Source: Aidingimonas lacisalsi (lineage in GTDB: Bacteria > Pseudomonadota > Gammaproteobacteria > Pseudomonadales > Halomonadaceae). From it: a stretch of DNA of 64,000 nt. The DNA is taken from NCBI RefSeq assembly GCF_008079445.1, contig NZ_VRYH01000004.1, forward strand, positions 124,001-188,000, read 5' to 3'. Below are positions 11,572 to 19,953 of the stretch, in pieces (positions within the stretch are counted from its first letter, which is position 1; the number at the start of each line of letters is the position of its first letter). Below the pieces are notes generated by a model, which saw only the letters and a program-made list of their open reading frames with translations, was not told the DNA's origin and did not search any database. The position numbers and the translations under genes are program-made.

Positions 11572-11605
11572 TGTCGACAATGTTAAGCAAGATGTTGTCG
11601 ACAAT
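11572..11605. promoter_or_regulatory. Paired TGTCGACAAT operator-like motif in the acnB/miaE gap
   Basis: The 10-mer TGTCGACAAT occurs at 11572 and again at 11596, 24 bases apart (about two helical turns). The second copy lies within the perfect palindrome TTGTCGACAA. It resembles operators of FadR-type GntR regulators, but no regulator gene is nearby. The 383-base gap 11360-11742 otherwise holds no recognisable gene. Confidence 0.4.
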
Positions 11606-11742
11606 CTTGGAACTTTGGTCGATGACGATGCCATGGCAAGATGTCAGCGTATTGGGAGTGGCAAGTGGGCAAGAGCCATCCCAATGGTCACGCTAAGCTG
11701 TCGCCCGAGTCTGGACTGATAATGAAAGGAAGGGGTGTTTTG

Positions 11743-12381
11743 GTGGATGACACGATAGAGTCACTATTACCCGACGAACTGCTGGCGTTTCTGCCTTGTG
11801 CTACCCCTGATGAATGGATCGAAGCGGCGCTCAGGCAGCAGACCCTGTTGTTGATCGATCATGCGCAGTGCGAGAAGAAGGCGGCATCGACGGCCATGAG
11901 TCTGATGTATCGTTATGTCGATCGTCCTCTGCTGCTGACCAAGATGTCGCAGTTGGCGCGAGAGGAGTTACTGCATTTCGAGCAGGTGATCAAGTTGATG
12001 CAGGACAGGGGCATTGCCTATCGTCACTTGAGCGCATCGCGTTACGCGGCAGGGCTACGCGCCCATGTCCGTGGGGATGATCCGCAGCGCTTGATCGATA
12101 TTCTCATCGTCGGTGCCTTTATCGAGGCACGAAGCTGTGAGCGCTTCGCTCGATTGATTCCTCATCTCGACGCCGAGCTTGCCAAGTTCTATCGCAGTCT
12201 GGTTAAGTCTGAGGGGCGTCATTACGAGGATTATCTGATGCTGGCCCGGGAGGCCGCCGCTGATACCGGCAGTGATGATGTCGATGCGAGAATTGCTTGC
12301 TTTTCGATGGAAGAAGAGCGGTTGATATGCTCGCCGGATTCGAGTTTTCGTTTCCATAGTGGCATGCCGGCTGCCGCCTGA
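11743..12381 (+). CDS. miaE: tRNA-(ms[2]io[6]A)-hydroxylase
   Basis: A non-haem diiron monooxygenase that hydroxylates the isopentenyl group of ms2i6A37 in tRNA. The core LLIDHAQCEKKAASTAMSLM and YRYVDRPLLLTKMSQLAREE is diagnostic. Iron ligands are expected in the helix-bundle motifs EKKA, REELLHFE, EARSCERF and EGRHYEDY. I prefer GTG 11743, 7 bases after an AAAGGAAGGGG ribosome-binding site, which gives 212 residues. ATG 11722 and an earlier in-frame ATG at 11641 would add residues unlike the family. It lies 73 bases before the large regulator gene on the same strand and is divergent from acnB. Confidence 0.9.
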   Translation: MDDTIESLLPDELLAFLPCATPDEWIEAALRQQTLLLIDHAQCEKKAASTAMSLMYRYVDRPLLLTKMSQLAREELLHFEQVIKLMQDRGIAYRHLSASRYAAGLRAHVRGDDPQRLIDILIVGAFIEARSCERFARLIPHLDAELAKFYRSLVKSEGRHYEDYLMLAREAAADTGSDDVDARIACFSMEEERLICSPDSSFRFHSGMPAAA

Positions 12382-12454
12382 GATACGAGGTCACGCAAGA
12401 AGGACATCGGGCGGACGACGATTACTAACGTCAGAACAACGCAGGAACCAGATC

Positions 12455-15400
12455 ATGCGGGAAGTCGAGAAGTTATCGTTGTTCGGTCATTTCTCCCTCA
12501 CCCTCGGTGAGGATGTCCTTACGCAATTCAGTTACGACAAGGTCAAGGCGCTGCTTGTCTATCTATTGTTGCATGAGCAGCCAGTCAACAGGGCCACGCT
12601 AGCCGAGTTGCTCTGGCCGGACCAAGGCTTGTCTTCCGGACGGACGAATCTGCGGCATGCCTTGCATTGCCTGCGCCAGTCGTTAGGCAACGATGCCGAC
12701 CAGGTGCTGGTCGTATCACGGCAGACCATTGCATTCCGGATACCGGAGCGCTGGCAGTTCGATCTGCATGAGCTCAAGGCGTTGCTCGACTCTCCACCGG
12801 ACGTTGCGACACTCGAAGGCATTATCGAGTCGTATCAAGGCGACCTGGTCGAAGAGTTGCAATTGGCTGCCTGTGCCGAGTTTCAGCGTTGGTTGGTGCG
12901 GGTCCGCAGCGAATGGCGTCAGCAAGTCATCGCCTTCGCCGAACGTGTTCTCGATCAGCATGACGATGTCCCCGATCATGTCTTGCGGGCGTTGGTGAGT
13001 CGCTTTTCCGGATACGGCCCGTTCCACGAACGTCTGGTACGCCAGTTGGCCGAACATGGCCAGTCGGCGGCGGCTCACGAGCAGTACAATGCCTACTTGC
13101 AATTGTTGGCACTTTCCGGTCAGCAGCCAGAGCCGAGTTTCCTGCAATTGGCTCGCTACTGGTCCGAAGGGCATCCCGACATGCAGGGGCTGTCCCCTCA
13201 AGGTGCCTTTTCCCGTGCGTTGTCGCTGGAGAGTGCTCCCATTCATGACAGTGAGATCGATCATCGACAGCTGTCGGTCATGGCCATTCGTCTCCGTTTG
13301 ATCGGCGAGTGCCAGGATCGGGCGGAAACCCGGGCCTGCCTGTCGCTGCAATTCGAGCTGCTCCGTTGGCTAGAGCAGCAATGTCATCATCTAGGGGGCT
13401 TTTGGCTGCCGGGGGCGACCGGCGGACTGGGACTGGCCTGCTTCGGGACTCATGGTCAGGCTCATCAACTGGCCGAACTGGTCGCGCTATACGAACACTG
13501 CCGACGGGCGCTCCCGGAAGAAAGCGAGCGCCATTGGACAGAGGATGGAGAGGTGCCACGCTTCGAACTGGCGGCAGGGCTCAATAGCGGCCGTGCGGTC
13601 TATCTCCCTGAACGTCAGTTGGTCGACCCCCTGGGTCAGGTAACTCAAGGGGCACTGGAACTGATGAGTGCAGCCGATGGGAGTGAACTGGTGATTTCCC
13701 AGGAGGCCAGCCAACACATGCCCCCTGCACTGGATCTGCAGCCTCGTCTGTCATCACGTCTTGTGGCCAGTGATGGCAAGGTGCACTTGCGGGCGCTGGT
13801 GTTGGGGGTCAATGAAGGGGGACGTGAGGCCTTGCCGCCAACGTTGGTTGGACGTGAATCGGCACTACGCATGTTACGCGATGCGTTGGCGCGGGCCGGC
13901 ATCGGATTGCGCCAGAGCGTGCTCGTCAGAGGGGCATCGGGAATGGGCAAGTCGGCGCTGCTGGTCGGGTTCCGACAACTCGAACGACACCGGGAAGCTG
14001 CAGTTTGCTGGCAACCCAACACCCGCCTGTCGGTTCAAGTGCCTTTTGGCGTTGCACGTCACGTTCTACGTTGGCACATGGGGGAAGACCTCGAAAGGCA
14101 TCATCTCGACCGCTTGTTGGACAGCATGCAGTGGGATCTCGATGCCGGTCAGCGTGCGTGGCTGGAGGAGGCCTTGGGGCTAAGTGAACCAGCCCAGGCG
14201 TCGGCGCTGGTACAGAGCGGGGAAGCTATTGATCTGGTGGTCCAGCTACTTCATCGGCTTATTGAATGGACAACCGCCGATCATCCCCTCGTGCTGATGG
14301 TCGACGACCTGCAATGGCTGGATGAGTCCTCCGTCAAGGTTCTGGCCGGCTTGCAGGCACGTTTACCGATCAACTGTCCTTTATTGCTGGTGGCGAGTCA
14401 CCATGGCCGCGAAGCGCTACCCGTGAAGCTTCGCTGGGACCAGCAGATCGTGCTGGACAGGCTCGATGGCGAACAGTCTTCGCGTCTGTTGTCGCAACTG
14501 GCACGACGTTATCGATTACACCTCAGCCCTCGCTTGCGCAGTCAATTGATCGAGCGATGCGATGGTGTCCCGCTGTATCTCCAGGAGATCTGCCGTCGGC
14601 TTGATATGGACCGGCGCGAGGGGCGTAGTTTCAACATCGACGAATTGCCGCGAGGGTTGCTCGGTCTGCTGGCCAGTCGCATCGACCAGTTGGATACCGA
14701 TCGTGATATCGCTCATATCGCCGCCGTACTGGGGCGCCAGTTCCGACTGGATTTTCTGACGGCTTGCAGCCAGTGGCAGGAAGCACGGCTCAAGCGAGCC
14801 CTGGAACAAATGTGTCGTCTGGAAATCATCGAGCCTTGTGGACAGGCAGACGAGTGTGATTTCCAATTCAGTCATCAGTTGCTGCAGGAAGCGGCATACT
14901 TGTCGTGTCCTCGTGACGTTCGCGTCGGTATCCATCGCCAGATAGTGACGCTGGTCGAGGAGCAGTTCCCCGTCTGGATCAGTCGTCATCCTGGTGACTT
15001 TGCGGTGCATCTTCGCCGCAGCGGGCATTATGCCAGGGGAGCGCGTTACTTCGAATTGGCGGCACGCGAGGCGCTCAAGGTGAGTGCCAACCGCACGGCC
15101 ATGAAAATGTCGGATTTCGGTTTGGCCAGCTTGCGTCACGTCGACGGTCAGAACGAGAGAGAAATTAGTTTGTTGACCGTTCGTGGCCAGGCGGCGTTCG
15201 CTCTCGAAGGGCATGGTTCGCCAACGGCTCATGAAAGTTTCGTACGTGCCCGACAGTTGCTGGAAAGCGAAGTGGCCGATCTGGAGGTGGATGAAGAAGA
15301 GGACCTTGAACAGCGCTTCCTCGTGACCTGGGGGCTCTGGGTCGGTTGTAGTCAACGGCATGCCCATGCGGATGCGTTTACGCTTGCATCGAAGCTGAGC

Positions 15401-16342
15401 GATCTGGCGGCCCATCTGGAGGATCCGCGTTATCGGCGGCTTGCCGATTATGCCAGAGCGAATTGCGAGTACTGGGCCGGGCGTATACGCCAGGCTTACG
15501 ATCACCTGGAAGAGATCGATCCTCTCAATCAACCGATGTTGATCGAATGGCTGCCCTTCTCCGACCATCCGCAGGTAGCGGCCGCCTGTTTCCAGGGATG
15601 GGCGCTATGCCTGCGTGGCGATTACCGCCGGGCCGAGCGACAGACCGAGGCTGCCATAAGAATGGCCGAGACCTTCAACCACCCCGGTTCGTTGGCGATG
15701 GCCCTGATGTTCGCGGCAGCACTGTATCGTCAGTTGGGGCATGTCCACCTGGCCGGCGACAGCGCTCAACGCGCCTTCGAACTGACCGGCTCTCCCGATC
15801 TCCACCTATGGCGGATGTCGTCGCAGTACACGCTGGGCTGGCAGCGGGCCTTGGCGGGCGATAGCGAAGGCCTGGCACAGATCGAACACAGCATGGAGGA
15901 ATTCAACGAGGTGACGGGGCGTGATCGTTACCAGCGGCCGATCCTCTGGTACGTCGATGCCTGCATTGCGCTGGGTGACTATGGGCGTGCCGAGGACTAC
16001 CTGGACCAGTGCTTGTTGTTTGCCCAGGAACGGCAGTCCTTGTACGTACCGGAACTGGCATGTCAGCTGGCGCGTGTACGCTACCACCAGGGCCATCCGG
16101 TCTCGGTCATTCGCGCCTTGGTCGAACAAGCGCTCGATCAGGCCAGGGAACACGAGAACCTGCACCAGCAGTTGGGGGCGTTGGAATTGTGGTTGACGCT
16201 CATCGATCCCGAGGATAACGAAGCACGTCAACGCTTCCGCCGGCTGTTTGGTCAAGTATCGCATACCGATGCGCCGGTACTGGTTCGCTGGCGGACACTG
16301 CTCGATCAACGGCAGGCCCACCCAGTCGATGCAGAATTCTGA
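12455..16342 (+). CDS. Giant regulator: winged-helix/BTAD, cyclase-like, AAA ATPase and TPR domains
   Basis: A 1295-residue cytoplasmic protein without membrane segments. In order: a SARP-type winged helix (about 5-85, LSLFGHFSLTLGED to ELLWPDQGLSSGRTNLRHAL); a BTAD-like helical domain (about 100-245); a class III cyclase-homology domain (about 270-425); a STAND-type AAA ATPase (from about 455) with Walker A GASGMGKSALL near 493 and Walker B LVLMVDDLQWLDE near 612; and a long TPR-like C-terminus (about 830-1295). In the cyclase region HRQLSVMAIRLRL lacks the first metal Asp, and the second is Gly in TGGLGLACFG, so it probably senses or pairs rather than catalyses. ATG 12455 has AGGA 8 bases upstream. 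Its target genes and signal are unknown. Confidence 0.82.
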   Translation: MREVEKLSLFGHFSLTLGEDVLTQFSYDKVKALLVYLLLHEQPVNRATLAELLWPDQGLSSGRTNLRHALHCLRQSLGNDADQVLVVSRQTIAFRIPERWQFDLHELKALLDSPPDVATLEGIIESYQGDLVEELQLAACAEFQRWLVRVRSEWRQQVIAFAERVLDQHDDVPDHVLRALVSRFSGYGPFHERLVRQLAEHGQSAAAHEQYNAYLQLLALSGQQPEPSFLQLARYWSEGHPDMQGLSPQGAFSRALSLESAPIHDSEIDHRQLSVMAIRLRLIGECQDRAETRACLSLQFELLRWLEQQCHHLGGFWLPGATGGLGLACFGTHGQAHQLAELVALYEHCRRALPEESERHWTEDGEVPRFELAAGLNSGRAVYLPERQLVDPLGQVTQGALELMSAADGSELVISQEASQHMPPALDLQPRLSSRLVASDGKVHLRALVLGVNEGGREALPPTLVGRESALRMLRDALARAGIGLRQSVLVRGASGMGKSALLVGFRQLERHREAAVCWQPNTRLSVQVPFGVARHVLRWHMGEDLERHHLDRLLDSMQWDLDAGQRAWLEEALGLSEPAQASALVQSGEAIDLVVQLLHRLIEWTTADHPLVLMVDDLQWLDESSVKVLAGLQARLPINCPLLLVASHHGREALPVKLRWDQQIVLDRLDGEQSSRLLSQLARRYRLHLSPRLRSQLIERCDGVPLYLQEICRRLDMDRREGRSFNIDELPRGLLGLLASRIDQLDTDRDIAHIAAVLGRQFRLDFLTACSQWQEARLKRALEQMCRLEIIEPCGQADECDFQFSHQLLQEAAYLSCPRDVRVGIHRQIVTLVEEQFPVWISRHPGDFAVHLRRSGHYARGARYFELAAREALKVSANRTAMKMSDFGLASLRHVDGQNEREISLLTVRGQAAFALEGHGSPTAHESFVRARQLLESEVADLEVDEEEDLEQRFLVTWGLWVGCSQRHAHADAFTLASKLSDLAAHLEDPRYRRLADYARANCEYWAGRIRQAYDHLEEIDPLNQPMLIEWLPFSDHPQVAAACFQGWALCLRGDYRRAERQTEAAIRMAETFNHPGSLAMALMFAAALYRQLGHVHLAGDSAQRAFELTGSPDLHLWRMSSQYTLGWQRALAGDSEGLAQIEHSMEEFNEVTGRDRYQRPILWYVDACIALGDYGRAEDYLDQCLLFAQERQSLYVPELACQLARVRYHQGHPVSVIRALVEQALDQAREHENLHQQLGALELWLTLIDPEDNEARQRFRRLFGQVSHTDAPVLVRWRTLLDQRQAHPVDAEF

Positions 16343-16365
16343 GACGCATGACACGCTTGGCGTGG

Positions 16366-16662
16366 TCACTGTCCGGTAGCCGCTTCCCACTCGGCCAGTC
16401 GTGCAATGGCCTGGTCCCTGTCGTCTCCGCAGAGCGCCGGGTCGTAGTCGAATCGGCGGCATACCGTGGGGCGCCGCGGGTCACCGAAGAGTTGGCACAG
16501 ATTGTCCGCATCCAGATTGGCGCAGCGCACGCCGGCAGGTTTGCCATCCGGCATGCCGGGGATCGATGAAGTGATGGATGGAGCAATGCAGCAAGCGCCA
16601 CACCCGGGCCGGCATTCTCCCCCGGAAGCTGACATGTCTGAAGCGATAAGGTGTTGCATCAT
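16366..16662 (-). CDS. YkgJ-family cysteine-cluster protein
   Basis: A 98-residue protein of the YkgJ/CxxxCxxCC family. Cysteines are in ECRPGCGACC, VRCANLD, NLCQLFG, TVCRRF and ALCGDD. Family members are thought to bind zinc or iron, and no reaction is established. Its ATG (16662) overlaps the queD stop in an ATGA junction, so it is translationally coupled to the queuosine operon. The alternative in-frame ATG at 16635 would remove nine residues and leave the cysteines intact. The tight coupling suggests a link to queuosine precursor synthesis, perhaps metal supply, but that is inference. It is convergent with the large regulator gene. Confidence 0.8.
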   Translation of the reverse strand: MMQHLIASDMSASGGECRPGCGACCIAPSITSSIPGMPDGKPAGVRCANLDADNLCQLFGDPRRPTVCRRFDYDPALCGDDRDQAIARLAEWEAATGQ

Positions 16663-17504
16663 GATTCGCTTTCGGCAATGGCGCCTTTACCGATGCCTTC
16701 GAAAACCTGCACACGGCAGCGTTTGCCTTCGGCAGTGGCAATCCTCGTGGCAAGCCAGGCGGCGATGTGTTCGATGGTGGTTGGTGTCGTTAGTATGGCG
16801 CAGCATGCTTGGGGCAGTCGCAGGTGAAACCGTCCTTGAGACGCGTGATAGCGGATGGTGACGCGTTCCTCGGCATTCCCATCCTCGCTTGCCACGATAT
16901 CGTTTTCATCAATCAGGTAGCGGCCATCTAGCCACTGGGCCCAATGGGATTCCAGTGCTGGTGCTCGTTTCCCGTCCAGCCGGATGACTAAGCGTGAGCG
17001 GTGACCATGCGCTATTCGTTGACAGTTTCCGCGATGGTGCTTGAGCCCATGGCTGTAACGATAACTGGCACCCTCGATCATTTCCGATCGGAGTGACAAG
17101 CGTATATCATCGACCCGTGGGGGAGGACGACGGGTCAGTTCTGCGGATAGTTGGTCGGCCAGTCGCTCGGCAGTGATGGCCTTCCAGGGCAGCAGAGTGA
17201 AAGATTGGCGCGGTCCGCGCACCTCCAGTGGGTACGGATGGTCTGCATGCAGACATAGCCCCTCGGTACACTCGGTCACCGTAACGCCGGGGGCCTCTGT
17301 CGGTACGAGCAAGGTATGGTCTGCACCACGATCGAGCCGGGCTTTGATCCATGGTTTGACCTCACCGAAGTCGAACAGCATGCCATCCTCGCCCAGCTCG
17401 CCATCGAGTTCGACGTCGACATGCCAGGAGGCTCCCATCAACCCTTGCTGCGTGCAGTACAGCGAGACATCCATGTGGCTCAAGTCATTGACGAATAGCG
17501 TCAT
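16659..17504 (-). CDS. queD: Two-lobed 6-carboxytetrahydropterin synthase (QueD-like)
   Basis: A 281-residue protein, about twice the length of E. coli QueD (121), built of two PTPS-fold lobes. QueD makes 6-carboxytetrahydropterin from dihydroneopterin triphosphate. Lobe 1 (1-145) keeps LFDFGEVKPWIKARL, LDRGADHTLL and SLRSEMIEGASY, which correspond to the catalytic Asp/His and Glu regions. Lobe 2 (146-281) keeps YSHGLKHHRGNCQRIAHGH, the zinc-His and catalytic-Cys segment, and a second Glu in RVQVFEGIGKG. Each lobe seems to lack what the other has. The start codon overlaps the queE stop (TGATG), and the 3' end overlaps ykgJ. Confidence 0.88.
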   Translation of the reverse strand: MTLFVNDLSHMDVSLYCTQQGLMGASWHVDVELDGELGEDGMLFDFGEVKPWIKARLDRGADHTLLVPTEAPGVTVTECTEGLCLHADHPYPLEVRGPRQSFTLLPWKAITAERLADQLSAELTRRPPPRVDDIRLSLRSEMIEGASYRYSHGLKHHRGNCQRIAHGHRSRLVIRLDGKRAPALESHWAQWLDGRYLIDENDIVASEDGNAEERVTIRYHASQGRFHLRLPQACCAILTTPTTIEHIAAWLATRIATAEGKRCRVQVFEGIGKGAIAESES

Positions 17505-18151
17505 CAGTCGATTCCCGTGATCTTATGGGTCTGCAGAGACAGCCGCCATTGAGGAGATCTCAGACAGTAGGCGATGGTGTCGGATGTCGTCTGACGCTCG
17601 GTGTCCCATGGGGAGACATCCATGGGCTGCAGATAGAAATGCGTGAAATTCATGGTTTCGAAACGCTCCGGCGGTGCGTCGTCCTGCGGATAGACGAGCT
17701 TGAGTTCGTCCCCGCTGGCTAGGGCGAGCTGTCTGCTTCCCTTGGGGCTCACGCACAGCCAATCGATACCGTCGGGGGCGGGCAATGTCCCGTTGGTTTC
17801 CACCGCGATTTCGAAACCCCGAGCGTGCATGGCATCGACGAGAGAGGCATCGAGTTGCAACAAGGGTTCGCCGCCCGTGAAAACGACATAGGGTACGGCG
17901 GAAGCGGTTGTCGCTGTTGGCCATAACGAAAGCAAGTGCTCGGCCAGTGATGCAGCATCGCTGAAACTCCCACCATGTTGGCCGTCGGTTCCAACGAAAT
18001 CCGTATCGCAGAATCGGCATGAGGCACGAGGGCGGTCGACTGCACGCCCCGACCATAGATTGCAGCCGCTGAAACGGCAAAAAACACTGGCCCGGCCCGT
18101 TCGTGCTCCTTCTCCCTGAAGCGTGTAAAAGGCCTCTTTGATGTGATACAT
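17504..18151 (-). CDS. queE: 7-carboxy-7-deazaguanine synthase (radical SAM)
   Basis: A 215-residue radical SAM enzyme that contracts 6-carboxytetrahydropterin to 7-carboxy-7-deazaguanine. The cluster motif is the QueE-specific CX14CX2C: Cys in FSGCNLWSGR, then SCRFCDTDF. Substrate-side motifs are YTLQGEG near the N-terminus, FTGGEPLLQ and VETNGTLP. ATG 18151 has AGGAGG 7 bases upstream and gives MYHIKEAFYTLQGEG; the longer frame to 18235 lies inside queC and is not family-like. The start shares a base with the queC stop (TGATG), and the stop shares a base with queD, so the three genes are translationally coupled. Confidence 0.95.
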   Translation of the reverse strand: MYHIKEAFYTLQGEGARTGRASVFCRFSGCNLWSGRAVDRPRASCRFCDTDFVGTDGQHGGSFSDAASLAEHLLSLWPTATTASAVPYVVFTGGEPLLQLDASLVDAMHARGFEIAVETNGTLPAPDGIDWLCVSPKGSRQLALASGDELKLVYPQDDAPPERFETMNFTHFYLQPMDVSPWDTERQTTSDTIAYCLRSPQWRLSLQTHKITGID

Positions 18152-18849
18152 CAGCGAGCCTCCTGACGATAGGGCAGTGGATCGACGAGGCCATTGGAAT
18201 GAAACGCAGCGAGACGCTCTCGACAACTGCCACACTCACCGCATGCGAGTTCCTCCCCCAGATAACAGGTCCAGGTGGACCGGTAATCCAGGCCCATCGT
18301 CACGCCATCGGCGAGTATCTCGGCCTTGGTCTTGTCCAGGTAGGGCGCGATGATCTCGACGGCATCGAAATTGGCGATGGCGGCTACGTCGTTCATTCGC
18401 TGCACGAATTCCGGACGACAATCGGGATACAGCACATGGTCGCCACCGTGGGCACCGTAAAAGACGCGGGCGGCGCCGATGTTGACGGCGTTGGCGATGG
18501 CTAATGACAGCAGAATCATGTTGCGGTTGGGAACGACAGTCGCAGCCATTGTCTCACTGTCATAGTCACCGCAGGGTAAGGCACGACCGGCATCGGTCAA
18601 TGCGGATTGGTCGATCAGCCCATGTATGGCGCGGATATCCACGATCCGATGCGGAATGCCCAGCCGTTGACACTGTCGGGCGGCGATATCGAGTTCGCGC
18701 CCGTGTCGTTGCCCATAGTCGAAAGAGAGCGCATGGACACGCTCGCCCATGCGTATGGCATGGTGTAGAACCGTAAACGAGTCCATGCCGCCAGAGTAGA
18801 TGACGACGGCTTCGTTGCCCTGATGGGAAGGCGTGGAGAAGTTCGGCAT
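18151..18849 (-). CDS. queC: 7-cyano-7-deazaguanine (preQ0) synthase
   Basis: Uses ATP and ammonia to convert 7-carboxy-7-deazaguanine to preQ0. The PP-loop SGGMDSFTVLHH lies near the N-terminus, SFDYGQRHGRELD follows, and the zinc site CYLGEELACGECGSCRERL is at the C-terminus. I choose ATG 18849, giving 232 residues (E. coli 231) starting MPNFSTPSHQGNEAVVIYSG. No strong ribosome-binding site is seen there; upstream in-frame starts at 18891 and 19041 would add a tail foreign to the family. It is the first gene of queC-queE-queD-ykgJ and is divergent from the SRPBCC gene. I see no preQ1 riboswitch in the 184-base gap. Confidence 0.93.
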   Translation of the reverse strand: MPNFSTPSHQGNEAVVIYSGGMDSFTVLHHAIRMGERVHALSFDYGQRHGRELDIAARQCQRLGIPHRIVDIRAIHGLIDQSALTDAGRALPCGDYDSETMAATVVPNRNMILLSLAIANAVNIGAARVFYGAHGGDHVLYPDCRPEFVQRMNDVAAIANFDAVEIIAPYLDKTKAEILADGVTMGLDYRSTWTCYLGEELACGECGSCRERLAAFHSNGLVDPLPYRQEAR

Positions 18850-19033
18850 GAGAGAAGCGCCTGTATCGGAGAATTTGTCCTCCCATCGCATTGCAATGGG
18901 TGTCCGGGGTCCGGTCCGAACGTGAGGCGCTATTGTAGCCATCATGGCTGGCGCTGACCAGAATGGGGGTAGCGGATAGGGGACGCGGCCGTTACTCTCG
19001 TGGGTCGCAGCAGACCAACCGCCAGGGAATGAT

Positions 19034-19444
19034 ATGGCCACTATCGAACACAGTGCGATTCTGCATGCTCCCCCGGAGCGGGTGTTTGCCCTGCTCGAGC
19101 GGGTCGAGGATTTCGTCGACTACTCGGATCTCATCCAGGCTATCGAGCCGCTGGGCGACGATTGCTACCGTTGGCATGTGCATGCTGTCGGGATGGACTG
19201 GACGTTCGATGTCAAGATCACCGAGTCGCGTTCGCCCGAGGTGCTGGCGTGGGAGTCGCTCGATGGCGTCCATAATCAAGGACGTTATCGTCTGATACCC
19301 ATTGATGACGGTACGGAAGTCACGCTGACGCTGGTTTATCAGATCCGTAACCGATTCGTGGAACGAGCGGTCAACAAGGCGGCTAAACCCCTCGTCAATC
19401 AGGTCAGCCGCCAGATTCTGGAGCGGGTGGAGAGCCGGTTGTAG
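19034..19444 (+). CDS. SRPBCC (START-like) family protein, RatA/Coq10-like
   Basis: A 136-residue single-domain protein of the polyketide cyclase/Coq10 type: the N-terminal HSAILHAPPERVFALLERVE, a central beta-sheet with ITESRSPEVLAWESLDG, and a long C-terminal helix (VNQVSRQILERVE). Relatives bind hydrophobic ligands such as quinones, or act as the RatA toxin on ribosomes. The usual ratA context (next to smpB) is absent, so I do not assign the symbol. AGGGA precedes ATG 19034 by about 5 bases. It is divergent from queC and convergent with flgN. Confidence 0.75.
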   Translation: MATIEHSAILHAPPERVFALLERVEDFVDYSDLIQAIEPLGDDCYRWHVHAVGMDWTFDVKITESRSPEVLAWESLDGVHNQGRYRLIPIDDGTEVTLTLVYQIRNRFVERAVNKAAKPLVNQVSRQILERVESRL

Positions 19445-19464
19445 CCTGGCTCTAGGGCATCAGA

Positions 19465-19917
19465 TCAGGCCTGGGAAGCGACGCGGCCCAGGCCTTGTCG
19501 GCGGGCCTGACCGTCGGCACCATAGACGCCATTGTCCGCGGCTTCATGCAGGAAATTGAGCAGCCGCTGGTTATGACTCAAACGATTCTGTATCACGCTG
19601 CCATTGAGCTGATTGAGTCGGCGAACGCGTTCGGCGGTATCACAAAAGTCCTGCCAACTGTCACGGCAACCCGCATCGCGGGCCGCTCGGTCGCTACCTT
19701 GCCGGCTGTTATCATAGCCTAGCCGTTGGAGTGCCTGGCGACGTTGCGATTCCAGTCGCTCGAGCTCGTCGAAACGCTGTTGCTTGCTCTCCGCCAGGTC
19801 GTTCAGCCGTTGACCATCGACCCGGCCGGTGGCCAGAGCCCGACGCTCGTCATCGAGCAATTCGAGCAACGACGACATACATTGATGCTGTTTCTTCAGA
19901 TGGTCGCTGAGGCTCAT
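19465..19917 (-). CDS. flgN: Flagellar export chaperone FlgN
   Basis: A 150-residue, mostly helical, charged protein of the FlgN family, the chaperone that holds FlgK and FlgL before export. The helical arm LDDERRALATGRVDGQRLND and the C-terminal helix NRLSHNQRLLNFLHEA are typical. Similarity in this family is weak, so the call leans on its place directly after flgM. ATG 19917 has AGGA 6 bases upstream. It is probably co-transcribed with flgM from the sigma-28-like promoter near 20286, which would place it with its clients among late genes. Confidence 0.88.
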   Translation of the reverse strand: MSLSDHLKKQHQCMSSLLELLDDERRALATGRVDGQRLNDLAESKQQRFDELERLESQRRQALQRLGYDNSRQGSDRAARDAGCRDSWQDFCDTAERVRRLNQLNGSVIQNRLSHNQRLLNFLHEAADNGVYGADGQARRQGLGRVASQA

Positions 19918-19953
19918 GGCGCTTCCTGTGACGACAGAGAGTGTACGTTTTCG

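Noticed and set aside
14516-15568. 350-codon open frame antisense to the giant regulator
   Set aside because: The sense frame has clear ATPase and TPR-like features through this stretch, and the antisense product resembles nothing known.
16347-16365. Small imperfect hairpin between the giant regulator and ykgJ
   Set aside because: The stem is short with a bulge and no T-run, so it is too weak to call a terminator.
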